Shown here piece by piece: positions 35,152-44,529 of a stretch of 64,000 nt of DNA. The stretch covers positions 156,572 to 220,571 of the forward strand of contig NZ_JAHHQJ010000003.1 in assembly GCF_020026455.1 (NCBI RefSeq). Reading direction: 5' to 3'. This DNA is from Alistipes sp. (GTDB lineage: Bacteria; Bacteroidota; Bacteroidia; Bacteroidales; Rikenellaceae). Both the position numbers and the translations under genes were made by a program. The notes under the pieces are model-generated. The model had not been told where the DNA came from and did no database searches. It worked only from the letters and a program-made list of their open reading frames with translations. Each line of letters opens with the position of its first letter. Position 1 is the first letter of the stretch.

Positions 35152-35868
35152 TCAGATCATCGGGACCTCAATGACCAGCAGGCGCGCATTTTCAGACGCG
35201 CGGATCAGGAAATCGTCGGCCTCCGACACGCCCATGCCGTCGCGGGGCCCAAGCTGCTCGTCCGCAACCTCGACCGCACCTTCGATCACGAAGACATAGG
35301 CCCCGTTGCCATGAAGATTCATGCGGTAGCGAACCTCCCGCCTGGCATCGAGGTCGAGCGTATAAAACCATGCCATCTGGTGAATCCACCCCACACACTC
35401 CCCGCTGCGGCCTTCGGGAGCCACGATCAGCCGCAACTCGTTGCGCTTCGCGGGCGCCAGCTCGACCTGGCTGTAACGGGGCCTGTGCCCCTCGGCGTCG
35501 GAGAGGATCCAGATCTGCAGAAACTGCACCGGCTCCTCGCGACTGGCGTTCATCTCGCTGTGCGTGATGCCCGTACCGGCAGTCATCACCTGCAGTTCGC
35601 CCGGTCTGAGGACCTGCATGTTGCCCATGCTGTCGCCGTGCCTCAAGGCGCCCGAAAGAACGAGCGAAACGATCTCCATGTCAGCATGGGGATGCGTTCC
35701 GAACCCTTCGCCCGGGGCCACGACATCGTCGTTGAGCACACGCAGGGCGCCGAAATGCATCCGCTCGGAATTGTAGTATCCGGCGAAGCTGAACGTATGG
35801 TGGGTCCGGAGCCAGCCGTGATCGGCATAGCCGCGTGTCGCGGCTCTGTGAATCGTCTTTTTCATCAT
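35152..35868 (-). CDS. Pirin family protein
   Basis: A bicupin protein of 238 residues. The N-terminal cupin shows the pirin signature: HTFSFAGYYN near 24-33, GFGTHPHADMEIVSLVLSG near 55-73 with metal-binding His residues, then GTGITHSEMNAS. The second cupin is shorter and degenerate. Some bacterial pirins have quercetinase activity and others act as regulators; the sequence does not decide. The start is ATG-ATG at 35868/35865; the frame runs further upstream into the KamA-like gene. It lies 56 bases downstream of that gene and may share its transcript. Confidence 0.92.
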   Translation of the reverse strand: MMKKTIHRAATRGYADHGWLRTHHTFSFAGYYNSERMHFGALRVLNDDVVAPGEGFGTHPHADMEIVSLVLSGALRHGDSMGNMQVLRPGELQVMTAGTGITHSEMNASREEPVQFLQIWILSDAEGHRPRYSQVELAPAKRNELRLIVAPEGRSGECVGWIHQMAWFYTLDLDARREVRYRMNLHGNGAYVFVIEGAVEVADEQLGPRDGMGVSEADDFLIRASENARLLVIEVPMI

Positions 35869-35924
35869 TTTTCCTTTTTCAACAATCCTCGCATCCGACT
35901 GCAAATCGGATGCCGTTTCTTGCG

Positions 35925-38051
35925 TCACACCAACTCCAGGTTGCTCACCCGATCGGTCGCCGCGAATCCGAAATCGGGATAGACATACAGCCCGAAACGC
36001 GGCTCGGTCTCGCCGTGCGTATAGGACCAGATCGAGGCATAGTCCTCGGGGTCCTCGCCCATTGTCCCCAGCTGGCGCAGGTAGGCGGCCAGCGACTTGT
36101 TCTCGACGATGAAGATTTCGCCCATCCGGTCAATGATCGGGCTGTGTCGCCGCGTCCGGTCGTGGTCGAAACGCAGCAGCCGCTTGCCCTCGTCCGTGAT
36201 GCCCACCAACCTGAACGACATGCTCTTGCCGATGGCCGGCAGATTCAGCACACTGCGGTCCGTGGCCAGGAACGGCAGGTGGTGACGACGCATGAAGCGA
36301 CGGATTTTCGCGGCCGTATCCACCCCGTCGACCAACAGGCCGTCGAGTTCGGCCGCCTGCTCCGGAGTGAGCCTCCCGAGCACCTTCTCCTCGACCTGCT
36401 CCTGCATCGAGCGGCTGTTGGGGGCGAAAACGGCGTAATTCTCCCGAAAACCCTTGACCGAGAAGGTGTAGTAGCAGACCACGCCGAGCGAATTGAGGAC
36501 CTGCCGCAGCCGCGCGGTGTGCCCGCGGCGCGATGCGGCTACGGTGTAGACCAGCTGGTTGGTGATGAGCCACCCGGCCGAAAGAATCTTCCGGATGGCC
36601 TCCTCGACTTCGGGCGTCACCTCCAGCGGAGTCTGGAAATGGGTCTGGATGATGAACTGCTTCACCCCGACGGCCGCGGCCTTCGTGCGGAATTCGCGGA
36701 GTATTTCGACCAGTTCGTCATTCACGCGCATCGGCAGGTAGGCCGGCAGACGCGACCCGAGACGCACGCGCTGCAATTCGGCATACTTCTCCCCGTCGGG
36801 ACGCCCGGCATTGGCCCGGCGCTTGCGGCAGGCCATGCGGCAGACGGCATCGAGGATGTTCCGCAGCGTCTTGTTCTGACTCATCAGGGCATCACCGCCC
36901 GTGATGAGGATGTCGCGCAGCTGGGTATCCTCCTCGAAATAGGTCATCAGCCGGCGCAGCTTGTGGTTCCAGCTCTCCTTGGGATGCAGGGTCTCGAACT
37001 CGAAATTGAGGCGTTCGCTCTGAAAATCATACATCCGCTGACACGAGGCACACAGCCCGCCGCAGGCGCGGCCCATCGTGTCGGGAATCAGAATCGCCAC
37101 CTCCGGATAACGGCGGTGGATGTTGTTTCCGTTGGGCAGCAGCCACCCGGCGGCATTGGGTTTTCCGTCCTCAACGACATCCTCGCGTTCCCAGGCGCGG
37201 ATCGACCCGTAAGTCTCGACCAACTGGGGCGAATAGAGGATGTAGCTGCGGATGGCACTATCGTCATAGCCGCCGCCCGTGACGTCGAGCAGCGAAAGGT
37301 AATAGGGGGTAGCGAAGAAGGGCATCCCCTTCTTGCGGGCTTTCGAAAGCAGATACATCGTCTCCGACGAGAGCGATCCGGCCAGAAAGCGGTTCAGCTC
37401 CGAGGGGCTTTTCACGGCCATCGCCAGCTGGAAGCGATAATCGCCCCACCAGGCCGCCACCTGCCGGTACTTCTCCTCGTAGGTCATGCCGTCGGCAAAC
37501 TGGAATCGCGACGGGATCTTCGATTTGCGGGTCTCGATCTTCTGCACCAACAGGTGGAGCATCCGCTCGCGGTTGTCGGCGCGAATGGCCTGCACCCCCT
37601 CGTCCTGCCCCGAGGGCCAGCGTTCGGTGCGGCTGCGCACACGCTGGGACGAGGGCTGCGGAAGCTCCGGCACCTCCAACAGCCGGAAGAGATGATACAG
37701 ATCGACAAACAGGTCGGAAGGCATTTCGGGATTTTCGAGCCGTCCGACAAGCAACTGCCACAGCAGGGTGATTGTCCGAACCTCCAGCTGCCGGTCGGTG
37801 GATAATTCGCGGACGCTGCGTCCGTCGTAATCGATCAACACTCGAATCTGCTCCGCCGCTTCGCCTTCCGCCGCCCGATGTGCGTCCACGAACTCCCTGA
37901 GAGCGCTGCGAAACCGCTCGCCGTCGCCACTGGCGTCGGCAAGGGCCGCAAGCTCGGGAAACTCCTGACGATAAAGCAGTACGAGTTGGGGAAGGGTCAG
38001 TGCAAGCATTTTCTTTTGTTTCATAAGCATCTTTTTTAACAACGCAACCAT
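35925..38051 (-). CDS. KamA-family radical SAM protein (lysine 2,3-aminomutase-like)
   Basis: A 708-residue radical SAM protein with the 4Fe-4S motif C-x3-C-x2-C in ACGGLCASCQR near residue 325. Surrounding segments (DILITGGDALMSQNKTLRNIL, FIIQTHFQTPLEVTPEVEEAI) match the KamA core. A Lys in LPAIGKSMSF could correspond to the PLP lysine. It is much longer than lysine 2,3-aminomutase (~416 residues): about 200 extra residues precede the cluster, helical and of unknown role. The substrate is unknown. The exact start is uncertain; ATGs at 38051, 38030, 38024 and 38009 are all in frame. The pirin gene follows. Confidence 0.82.
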   Translation of the reverse strand: MVALLKKMLMKQKKMLALTLPQLVLLYRQEFPELAALADASGDGERFRSALREFVDAHRAAEGEAAEQIRVLIDYDGRSVRELSTDRQLEVRTITLLWQLLVGRLENPEMPSDLFVDLYHLFRLLEVPELPQPSSQRVRSRTERWPSGQDEGVQAIRADNRERMLHLLVQKIETRKSKIPSRFQFADGMTYEEKYRQVAAWWGDYRFQLAMAVKSPSELNRFLAGSLSSETMYLLSKARKKGMPFFATPYYLSLLDVTGGGYDDSAIRSYILYSPQLVETYGSIRAWEREDVVEDGKPNAAGWLLPNGNNIHRRYPEVAILIPDTMGRACGGLCASCQRMYDFQSERLNFEFETLHPKESWNHKLRRLMTYFEEDTQLRDILITGGDALMSQNKTLRNILDAVCRMACRKRRANAGRPDGEKYAELQRVRLGSRLPAYLPMRVNDELVEILREFRTKAAAVGVKQFIIQTHFQTPLEVTPEVEEAIRKILSAGWLITNQLVYTVAASRRGHTARLRQVLNSLGVVCYYTFSVKGFRENYAVFAPNSRSMQEQVEEKVLGRLTPEQAAELDGLLVDGVDTAAKIRRFMRRHHLPFLATDRSVLNLPAIGKSMSFRLVGITDEGKRLLRFDHDRTRRHSPIIDRMGEIFIVENKSLAAYLRQLGTMGEDPEDYASIWSYTHGETEPRFGLYVYPDFGFAATDRVSNLELV

Positions 38052-38539
38052 TCAAAAAACGGGCCGGTAAAAACGGAGCATGCTCCGGCCTTCGGATTAC
38101 ATGCAGGGCTATAATATAGCAAAAATTTTCCAAAACCGCAAGCCTCCTCCCCGCAAATCCCCGCACTCCCGGCCCGAAAAACCGCCCAATTCCCCCAAAC
38201 ACCCCCTCAAAGGCCCCTCCGACGGCCAAACCCCAACCTCCGCCATATCCCCTTCCCACCTCCCTTCTCATCGATTTTACCCCGACCCAACATCCATGCC
38301 CCAGCCTCCGAAAAACAAACCGACGGCCACACCCGGAATACACCCCACCCATGCGAAAAGCCGACAATCCCTTGCCCGAAACCGAACATCGGCAACCCCA
38401 CGAGGAGGTTGCCGATGTTGCCGACGACACGCGCATGATCTAAAAATCGGGGGTGCGTCCAAAGAGCGTATCCGAATGCAGCGCGACACCGGATTCGGAC
38501 ACGGCTCCCAATATCGTGTCCCCGAAGCCGGGACGAACA
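38052..38539. other. Intergenic region with two inverted repeats
   Basis: Nearly 490 bases without a supported gene, C-rich in its middle. A perfect 12-bp stem ACATCGGCAACC / GGTTGCCGATGT (38386-38397, 38407-38418) may end the PUL2 transcript, though it lacks a T run. A smaller inverted repeat TCCGAAT / ATTCGGA lies near 38468-38496. The region just upstream of the KamA-like gene is AT-rich but has no clean promoter match. Confidence 0.5.
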
Positions 38540-40681
38540 TCATTTCAGGTTCTTCAGGCCGTTCAGATCCGTTTTATCCGTTATCTCGAAGATACTGATC
38601 GCATAGCCGCCGCCTGCCGCCGCCGTCATCTTCAAGGCCGATTTGGCCGTTACGATGCCTTTACGGATGGCGTAAGACTGCGGATTATCCCGATAATGCG
38701 CATCCTTGCCATCTTCATAAACCGTTGCGACGTATTTCTTGTCCTTGTCCAGAAAATCAAGTTTCAGCGTGGACGAATGCCCCTCCTCGCCACTGGTACA
38801 ACCTATGAACCAGTCATTCGATCCCTTTCCCTTGCGTGCCGCCACGATATAGCGTCCCGGCTCGGCTTCCAGATACCGGCTCTCCTCCCAATCCACCGGC
38901 ACATCCTTGATAAACTGGAAGGCATCCATGAACCGTTGGTAGTTTTCCGGAATATCGGCTGCCATCTGGAGCGGGCTATACATGGTGACATACAACGCCA
39001 GCTGGCGGGCAAGCGTGGAGTTCACGTGAGTTTTGCTGTTCGGATTGAGTTTGCTCATATCCATCTCGAAGATCCCCGGGGTGTAATCCATGGGACCACC
39101 TTGCAACCGGGTAAACGGCAGGACGGTCGTATGGAACGGCTTGTTTCCGCTGAAAGCCTCGTATTCCGTACCGCGGGCCGATTCATTGCCGATCAGGTTC
39201 GGATACGTCCGGCACAACCCGGTAGGACGTACGGCCTCGTGCGCGTTTACCAAGATACGGTGTTTGGCCGCCTCGGTCACGGCATAGAGATAGTGGTTGT
39301 TCAGCCATTGCCCGTAATGATGTTCGCCGCGCGGAATGATATTGCCCACATATCCGCTCTTCACGGCATTGTATCCATAATCGTTCATCAATTGATAAGC
39401 AGCTTTCATGTGGCGCTCGTAGTTCCGGATCGAAGACGACGTTTCATGGTGCATCATCAGCTTCACCCCCTTGGAACGGGCATACTCGTTCAGCATACGA
39501 ATATCGAAATCCGGATAGGGAGTCACAAAGTCAAACACATAATCCTTGGAGTGGCCGAACCAGTCCTCCCATCCGATGTTCCAACCCTCCACCAGCACCT
39601 GATCGAATCCGTGCTCGGCCGCAAAGTCGATGTATTTTTTCACATTCTCATTGTTTGCCGGATGCTGTCCGTTGGGCTTGACCCCGGCATAATCCGTTTC
39701 CCCCAGTTTCACAGAGGGAACATCCCAGGTATATGCCCACGGCTTGCCTCCGGCAATCATCTCCCACCAGACCCCGACATACTTCACCGGCTTGATCCAG
39801 GAGGTATCCTCATACTTGCAGGGTTCATTCAGATTCAGGATAAGGTTTGAAGCGAGAATGTCGCGCGCATCGTCGCTCACCATGACGGTACGCCAGGGAG
39901 TGTGGCAAGGTGTCTGCATATGGGCCATATTTCCCTGTGCATCAGGCGTAAGGTGCGAGGTAAATACGAAATTCGTGTCGTCCAGCTCCAAATGCATACA
40001 CGAATAATCGACCAGAGCAGCCTCATGCAGATTGATATACAGGCCTTCGGCACTCTTCATCTGCAACGAAGTCTGGACGCCGGTGGGCGAAAAGACGCTT
40101 TGCGACAGGTTGCCGTCAACGGCACCGCTCAGCAAACCGCGAATTTCGGAGAGTTTCGACTCGGTATAGTCGTATTCCTGCGTATCGTAGTCCCCCGGAA
40201 TCCACCACGCCGTATGATCTCCGGTCATGGCGAATTGGGTATGCTCCTTTTTCACGACGAAATAAGGCAGATACTGCTGCGAAGGGAATTCGTACCGAAA
40301 CCCGACACCGTCATCATACACCCGGAACCGAAGATTCATGAAGCGCCCGTTCGAAGGCTTCTCCAGCTCCACAAACAGTTCGTTATAGCGGTTACGGATA
40401 TGCCTGTTTTCGCCCCATACGGGTTCCCAGGTTTCATCAAACGTCGACGTCGACGTTCTATTGATGCGGAAAGCATCCATCAACGAATTCTCTTCGTTCA
40501 ATTCGATCCCCAACGTGCTGGGCTTTACCACGGGAATACCCTTATAAGCGACCTGATAGGTCGGCACCCCGCTCTCATTGACCAAAAATTCAAGCGTAAT
40601 ATTTCCCGACGGCGAAGAGATGCTTTCCGCCTTTGCCATAAAGCCCGACAAAAGCAGGACGGCAGCCATGATCATTTTCAT
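38540..40681 (-). CDS. GH97 alpha-glucosidase, SusB-type
   Basis: A 713-residue secreted enzyme (signal peptide to about residue 20, MKMIMAAVLLLSGFMAKA) with an N-terminal beta-sandwich, a central TIM barrel and a C-terminal beta domain, as in GH97. Glu413 in MMHHET and Glu482 in VNAHEA fit the two general-base glutamates of inverting SusB-type alpha-glucosidases; the following ARGTEYEAF carries the acid region. Where retaining GH97 alpha-galactosidases have a nucleophile Asp, this protein reads AVKSGYVG without Asp. It therefore probably removes glucose by inversion in the periplasm. The ATG at 40681 gives the signal peptide. Last gene of the PUL2 operon. Confidence 0.88.
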   Translation of the reverse strand: MKMIMAAVLLLSGFMAKAESISSPSGNITLEFLVNESGVPTYQVAYKGIPVVKPSTLGIELNEENSLMDAFRINRTSTSTFDETWEPVWGENRHIRNRYNELFVELEKPSNGRFMNLRFRVYDDGVGFRYEFPSQQYLPYFVVKKEHTQFAMTGDHTAWWIPGDYDTQEYDYTESKLSEIRGLLSGAVDGNLSQSVFSPTGVQTSLQMKSAEGLYINLHEAALVDYSCMHLELDDTNFVFTSHLTPDAQGNMAHMQTPCHTPWRTVMVSDDARDILASNLILNLNEPCKYEDTSWIKPVKYVGVWWEMIAGGKPWAYTWDVPSVKLGETDYAGVKPNGQHPANNENVKKYIDFAAEHGFDQVLVEGWNIGWEDWFGHSKDYVFDFVTPYPDFDIRMLNEYARSKGVKLMMHHETSSSIRNYERHMKAAYQLMNDYGYNAVKSGYVGNIIPRGEHHYGQWLNNHYLYAVTEAAKHRILVNAHEAVRPTGLCRTYPNLIGNESARGTEYEAFSGNKPFHTTVLPFTRLQGGPMDYTPGIFEMDMSKLNPNSKTHVNSTLARQLALYVTMYSPLQMAADIPENYQRFMDAFQFIKDVPVDWEESRYLEAEPGRYIVAARKGKGSNDWFIGCTSGEEGHSSTLKLDFLDKDKKYVATVYEDGKDAHYRDNPQSYAIRKGIVTAKSALKMTAAAGGGYAISIFEITDKTDLNGLKNLK

Positions 40682-40715
40682 ATCTATCTTTCTTTTCTGT
40701 TTTTTACAAATTCTC

Positions 40716-43052
40716 TTATTTGGAATAAACGACACGAACTTTCACTTCGGTTGCACAGTCGGTGCGAGGGATGTCAATATGCGTACACTTTCCCTTTGCA
40801 TCATAGGAATAAGCCAAAGTTTCCACCCCATTCACCGCTACCGCCACAGGCTGCGTCGTATTGTGGATGCGGAAGGTATATGAACGTGCATGGACGCCGT
40901 TCGTATAATTCCCCCGACGCGGAGCAATGACATATTCCCCCCGATTGTTTTTGAACGACTGCTTGAAGGCCGTTGTTGCAAAAACGCTATCGTAATCATT
41001 ACTGTCACCATCATCTTCATACAACATCCCCTCACCCGGGCATCCCGACACCACATTTAGGATCAGATGCTCGGGACGTTCCGTCACATGCATCACCGTG
41101 GGCGGATTATACGGGATAATCGCCCCTTGCCTGAAAAAGTACGGGATTTGCTCCTGCGTGAAACTCATCGTCTTCCGGCAGGGCCCTTCGATCAACTCCT
41201 CCGTGGCCACACTCCACCATTTTCCTTCAGGGAACCAGATGGTCTTGATACTTTTGCCGTTTTCGGAAGCCTCGGTAACGGGTGCCACCAAAATATCATC
41301 GCCAAAGAAGTACTCCCCCTCATAAATATATGCCTCCTCCGTTTCAGGATATTCATAATAGAGCGGGCGGCAGATGGATATACCCGTGTCATACGTCTTG
41401 CGGGCCATCGTGTAAAGATACGGGAACAGCGAATAGCGCAGACGCACCGCTTCGAGCATCACGGGGAAATTCCCGAATTTCCACATCCGGCGCTCTATGC
41501 GCGAATCGTTCGTGGCATGTGTCCGGAAGATCGGAGTGAACACGCCAAACTGAATCCAGCGAAGAACAAGTTCCGGATTATTCACCGTAGCCTCATCCGT
41601 AAAGGCATGTCCTCCCAAATCATGGCCCCAATAGCCATATCCCACATTCGACGCCGTAGCCGTAAAATAGGGCTGGAAGGCCAGGGTCGGGAAGTTGATC
41701 AGCGCATCGCCCGAAAAACCGATCTGATAGCGGTGGCTGCCCAGTCCTCCCCAACGGTGGAAGATGACCGGACGGCGATCGGTTCTGTTTTTCTTCATTT
41801 CATTAAAGAACGTATGATTGATCCAGAAGGTTTCGCTCAATTCCGGCGTAAAATGGCTTGTCAGATGCTGCTGCCAGTCAATCCACCAGAAGTCCACGCC
41901 AGTCTTTTCGTGATCATGAATCACATTCTCAAAGAATGCTTTTGTAAAATCGACATAATCAATGGCCCACGAGACATTGTCCTGTTGGTCATTCAGATAC
42001 TTTCCGTTCAAATCGGCATTCATGCGGGCAAAGTATTCCGGGGATTCATGGCGATTGACGCCATCGGCCGGATGAAGATTCAGCGCAACCTTGAAATTTT
42101 TGTCATGCATCTCATCCAGCAGCCCTTCGGGATCGGGAATCAGGTTTGTATTCCAGGACCATCCCGTCCATCCGCCTCGATCGCCCGAGCATCCATTTCC
42201 CCGATTCCAGTGCCAGTCCATATCCAGGATCATGACATCGGACGGAATTTCGTTGCGCTCGAGTTCGGCCATGATCGTTCTGTAATCCTCCGATGAATAA
42301 ACCGCGTATTTGCTATACCAATATCCGAATACATAATCAGGCGGCAGGGGGATTTGTCCCGCGATCTTCGTATAGTCGGACAGCGCCTTCTTGTAATTGG
42401 TGCCGTACCCCAGAAAATAAAGGTCGAGGGCTTCGGGATCCCTGCGTTCCGTCCACCAGTCAAATCCGAGTTCCGCATTGTGCTGCATGGCAAACGAATG
42501 CCCCCCGTCCGGACGCGCAACACACCACGAGTCGTCAATCACCGCCCAACCGGACCGGGATATCAACCCGTTTTCCAGTTCGCCCCGTTTGTTGTCGCCA
42601 TTGCTTCCGTCGAGCGTCCGGCACGTTCCCTTAAGGTTCAGCGGATCCTTCTTCCCGGGATACCAAATCGTCTCGCAGCCCCGGTTTTCAAGGACAACAG
42701 AGAGGTTTTCCGGGGATGCCGGACTCGTCTTCGGATTGGTTCCTTTCCGGTATTTGAGTTTTACCTTGTCGGTCTGGATATACAGGAAACGGTCATCTTC
42801 TTTTTTCTTGAAATCCGCCAATTCCAGATTCCGGTTGACAACCGTAAAGGTGGCCCGGTCTTCGAACACGCCTTTTTCGCTGTATTCGATACGAATCATC
42901 TCGGGAGTCAGCACCGTAAAGCGCGCGTTGCCACATGTAACCACAGCCTCGGGATTTGCCATCGGATCATTCTGGGCCATAATCTGCACAAATGGAGCAA
43001 CAAACAACACCACCGCCATCTGAATCCATTTCAAGTTTCTTTTTTCAGCCAT
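40716..43052 (-). CDS. GH31 alpha-glycosidase (alpha-glucosidase or alpha-xylosidase)
   Basis: A 778-residue secreted retaining enzyme (signal peptide to ~26). The order is an N-terminal beta domain, a TIM barrel starting at PPDYVFGYWYSKYAVYSSED, and C-terminal DUF5110-like beta domains. The nucleophile is Asp392 in FWWIDWQQH, and the acid/base is probably Asp449 in GFSGDAL. DMDWHWNRGNG and HRWGGLGSHRYQIG line the active site. In a SusR-type locus beside GH97, an exo-alpha-glucosidase acting on imported oligosaccharides is likely, but GH31 also covers xylosidases and sulfoquinovosidases. It ends 34 bases before the GH97 start. Confidence 0.9.
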   Translation of the reverse strand: MAEKRNLKWIQMAVVLFVAPFVQIMAQNDPMANPEAVVTCGNARFTVLTPEMIRIEYSEKGVFEDRATFTVVNRNLELADFKKKEDDRFLYIQTDKVKLKYRKGTNPKTSPASPENLSVVLENRGCETIWYPGKKDPLNLKGTCRTLDGSNGDNKRGELENGLISRSGWAVIDDSWCVARPDGGHSFAMQHNAELGFDWWTERRDPEALDLYFLGYGTNYKKALSDYTKIAGQIPLPPDYVFGYWYSKYAVYSSEDYRTIMAELERNEIPSDVMILDMDWHWNRGNGCSGDRGGWTGWSWNTNLIPDPEGLLDEMHDKNFKVALNLHPADGVNRHESPEYFARMNADLNGKYLNDQQDNVSWAIDYVDFTKAFFENVIHDHEKTGVDFWWIDWQQHLTSHFTPELSETFWINHTFFNEMKKNRTDRRPVIFHRWGGLGSHRYQIGFSGDALINFPTLAFQPYFTATASNVGYGYWGHDLGGHAFTDEATVNNPELVLRWIQFGVFTPIFRTHATNDSRIERRMWKFGNFPVMLEAVRLRYSLFPYLYTMARKTYDTGISICRPLYYEYPETEEAYIYEGEYFFGDDILVAPVTEASENGKSIKTIWFPEGKWWSVATEELIEGPCRKTMSFTQEQIPYFFRQGAIIPYNPPTVMHVTERPEHLILNVVSGCPGEGMLYEDDGDSNDYDSVFATTAFKQSFKNNRGEYVIAPRRGNYTNGVHARSYTFRIHNTTQPVAVAVNGVETLAYSYDAKGKCTHIDIPRTDCATEVKVRVVYSK

Positions 43053-43064
43053 TTTTATAGCATC

Positions 43065-44510
43065 TTAATTGGTTAGTTTTACAATTTTACAGGAATGGGG
43101 CATCAATTCAACATCCAGAATGGACGCTTTTCCCTCATCCTCATGCGTCCAAAGATCGCGGATATTCATTTCGCCGTCGATCCCTATTTCTCGAAAATCA
43201 ATGACACGCTTCTGCCTGGTATCTTCCCGGTTAAAAAGTCCCACCACATAATCACCGTTTGTCATTTTACCCCACCATATTTGCGTTTTCGCATCCCAGC
43301 TTCCCGCAGCGTCACTCAAGGGTTTGCCGACAAAACCGTCGGTGTTTAGTGCAAGCATCTCTTTGTTTTGGATATATTTCAAATCCTCCAGGTCAAAACT
43401 GTCGCCCGGCACATCGGCAATGGCGATCGGGCCTCCAGCCATAAGTTGCAGGGATATGACACTCTGCTTTTCGCCTTCGGTCTTAAAGGTATTTAAACGG
43501 GTAAAGTCTCCATCCAAAATCACCTTGTTGCGACCACCGATATGCGACCAATGCACAAAACCATCAAACATATTCATGCATTGAGGCCATTGCGTATAAA
43601 CCTTCCCCCGGTCACCCTCTGAAAAATGGAGCCATCCACCCATCGCCGTATCAGATACGATACGCACCATATGACCATATTCTTTTTCGATCTCGGCATC
43701 TTCATACAAGTGGGGCATGACCAACGAAGTAAAGATCCCATATTTATCCGCCGACTCACAAATATATCTCAAGGCCATCCGATATTCTTCACGCCCGTAT
43801 CCTCGCCCTTGTATTCCGGCATAACGATCGTTTCCATCCTCATACCAACTAAGAAAATCCATGCGGATATATTCCACACCCATTTTCTTGTAATACTCGA
43901 AAAAGCCGTCGATCAATTCTTTGGTTCCCTTACGAGAAGCTACCGCCCAAGGAAAAAGATCCGTGGCATCCGGATGATTCACTTCGTCCTCACCTTGCTT
44001 GTAAAGCAAATCTCCAAGCCTTACATTTGTTCCTTTCACCAACGTTTCATGAGGGCCGTGCACCCACAGCGGATTATCGTAAACTCCCAGTTTCAAGCCT
44101 TTGCGTTTACACATGGCGACCAATTTATCCAATCGCATATCACCATAACGGGTCATATAACCAAATTCATCCGGTTCGGTAGTCCCATCCATAGCGATGA
44201 AGCCGTCCGTGCAAATCATGTCAAAACCATAGGGCGCCATGTGTTCGGCTACAAAATTAATAATATCCTGCCATGTTCCCTCTGCCATGTCAATCTTTTT
44301 GTTGCCGGCATCTTCCTGCTTCTTGCAGTATTCATACACGCTCCAGTAAAGCGGCGCCTTATATCTGTGATACTCCAGCTCCTCCTTCTCGGGCTGCGAA
44401 TCCTCAGGAATTTCGTCGGGTCTCCATTCGGTTCCCCCGTCTTCACATCCGCCCGAAACGAGCAGTGCCAGCACGAATAATGTACTTGTTAATTTTTTAG
44501 ACAAAGACAT
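43065..44510 (-). CDS. GH27-like (clan GH-D) lipoprotein glycosidase, copy A
   Basis: A 481-residue lipoprotein (lipobox SGGC, Cys22) with a predicted TIM barrel. Its clan GH-D look comes from Asp218 in VEYIRMDFLSWYED, placed like the GH27 nucleophile, and Asp287 in RIVSDTAMGGW, placed like the acid/base in the R-x-x-x-D element. ISLQLMAGGPIAIADVPGDSF matches the conserved barrel end of GH27/GH36 (GGP...D). A C-terminal beta domain follows. Family assignment is from motifs only. GH27 includes alpha-galactosidases and isomalto-dextranases; next to SusR, GH31 and GH97 an alpha-glucan-active enzyme is possible. It is a tandem paralogue of the gene at 44530. Confidence 0.6.
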   Translation of the reverse strand: MSLSKKLTSTLFVLALLVSGGCEDGGTEWRPDEIPEDSQPEKEELEYHRYKAPLYWSVYEYCKKQEDAGNKKIDMAEGTWQDIINFVAEHMAPYGFDMICTDGFIAMDGTTEPDEFGYMTRYGDMRLDKLVAMCKRKGLKLGVYDNPLWVHGPHETLVKGTNVRLGDLLYKQGEDEVNHPDATDLFPWAVASRKGTKELIDGFFEYYKKMGVEYIRMDFLSWYEDGNDRYAGIQGRGYGREEYRMALRYICESADKYGIFTSLVMPHLYEDAEIEKEYGHMVRIVSDTAMGGWLHFSEGDRGKVYTQWPQCMNMFDGFVHWSHIGGRNKVILDGDFTRLNTFKTEGEKQSVISLQLMAGGPIAIADVPGDSFDLEDLKYIQNKEMLALNTDGFVGKPLSDAAGSWDAKTQIWWGKMTNGDYVVGLFNREDTRQKRVIDFREIGIDGEMNIRDLWTHEDEGKASILDVELMPHSCKIVKLTN

Positions 44511-44529
44511 CGTATTTTCCAGATAGTAA

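Noticed and set aside
38440..38500. Possible second end of a tRNA-Pro-targeted element (bases resembling tcggggtg and ggattcg)
   Set aside because: Only short, gapped matches; not comparable with the 23-bp exact repeat at tRNA-His. A tRNA-Pro island boundary cannot be claimed.
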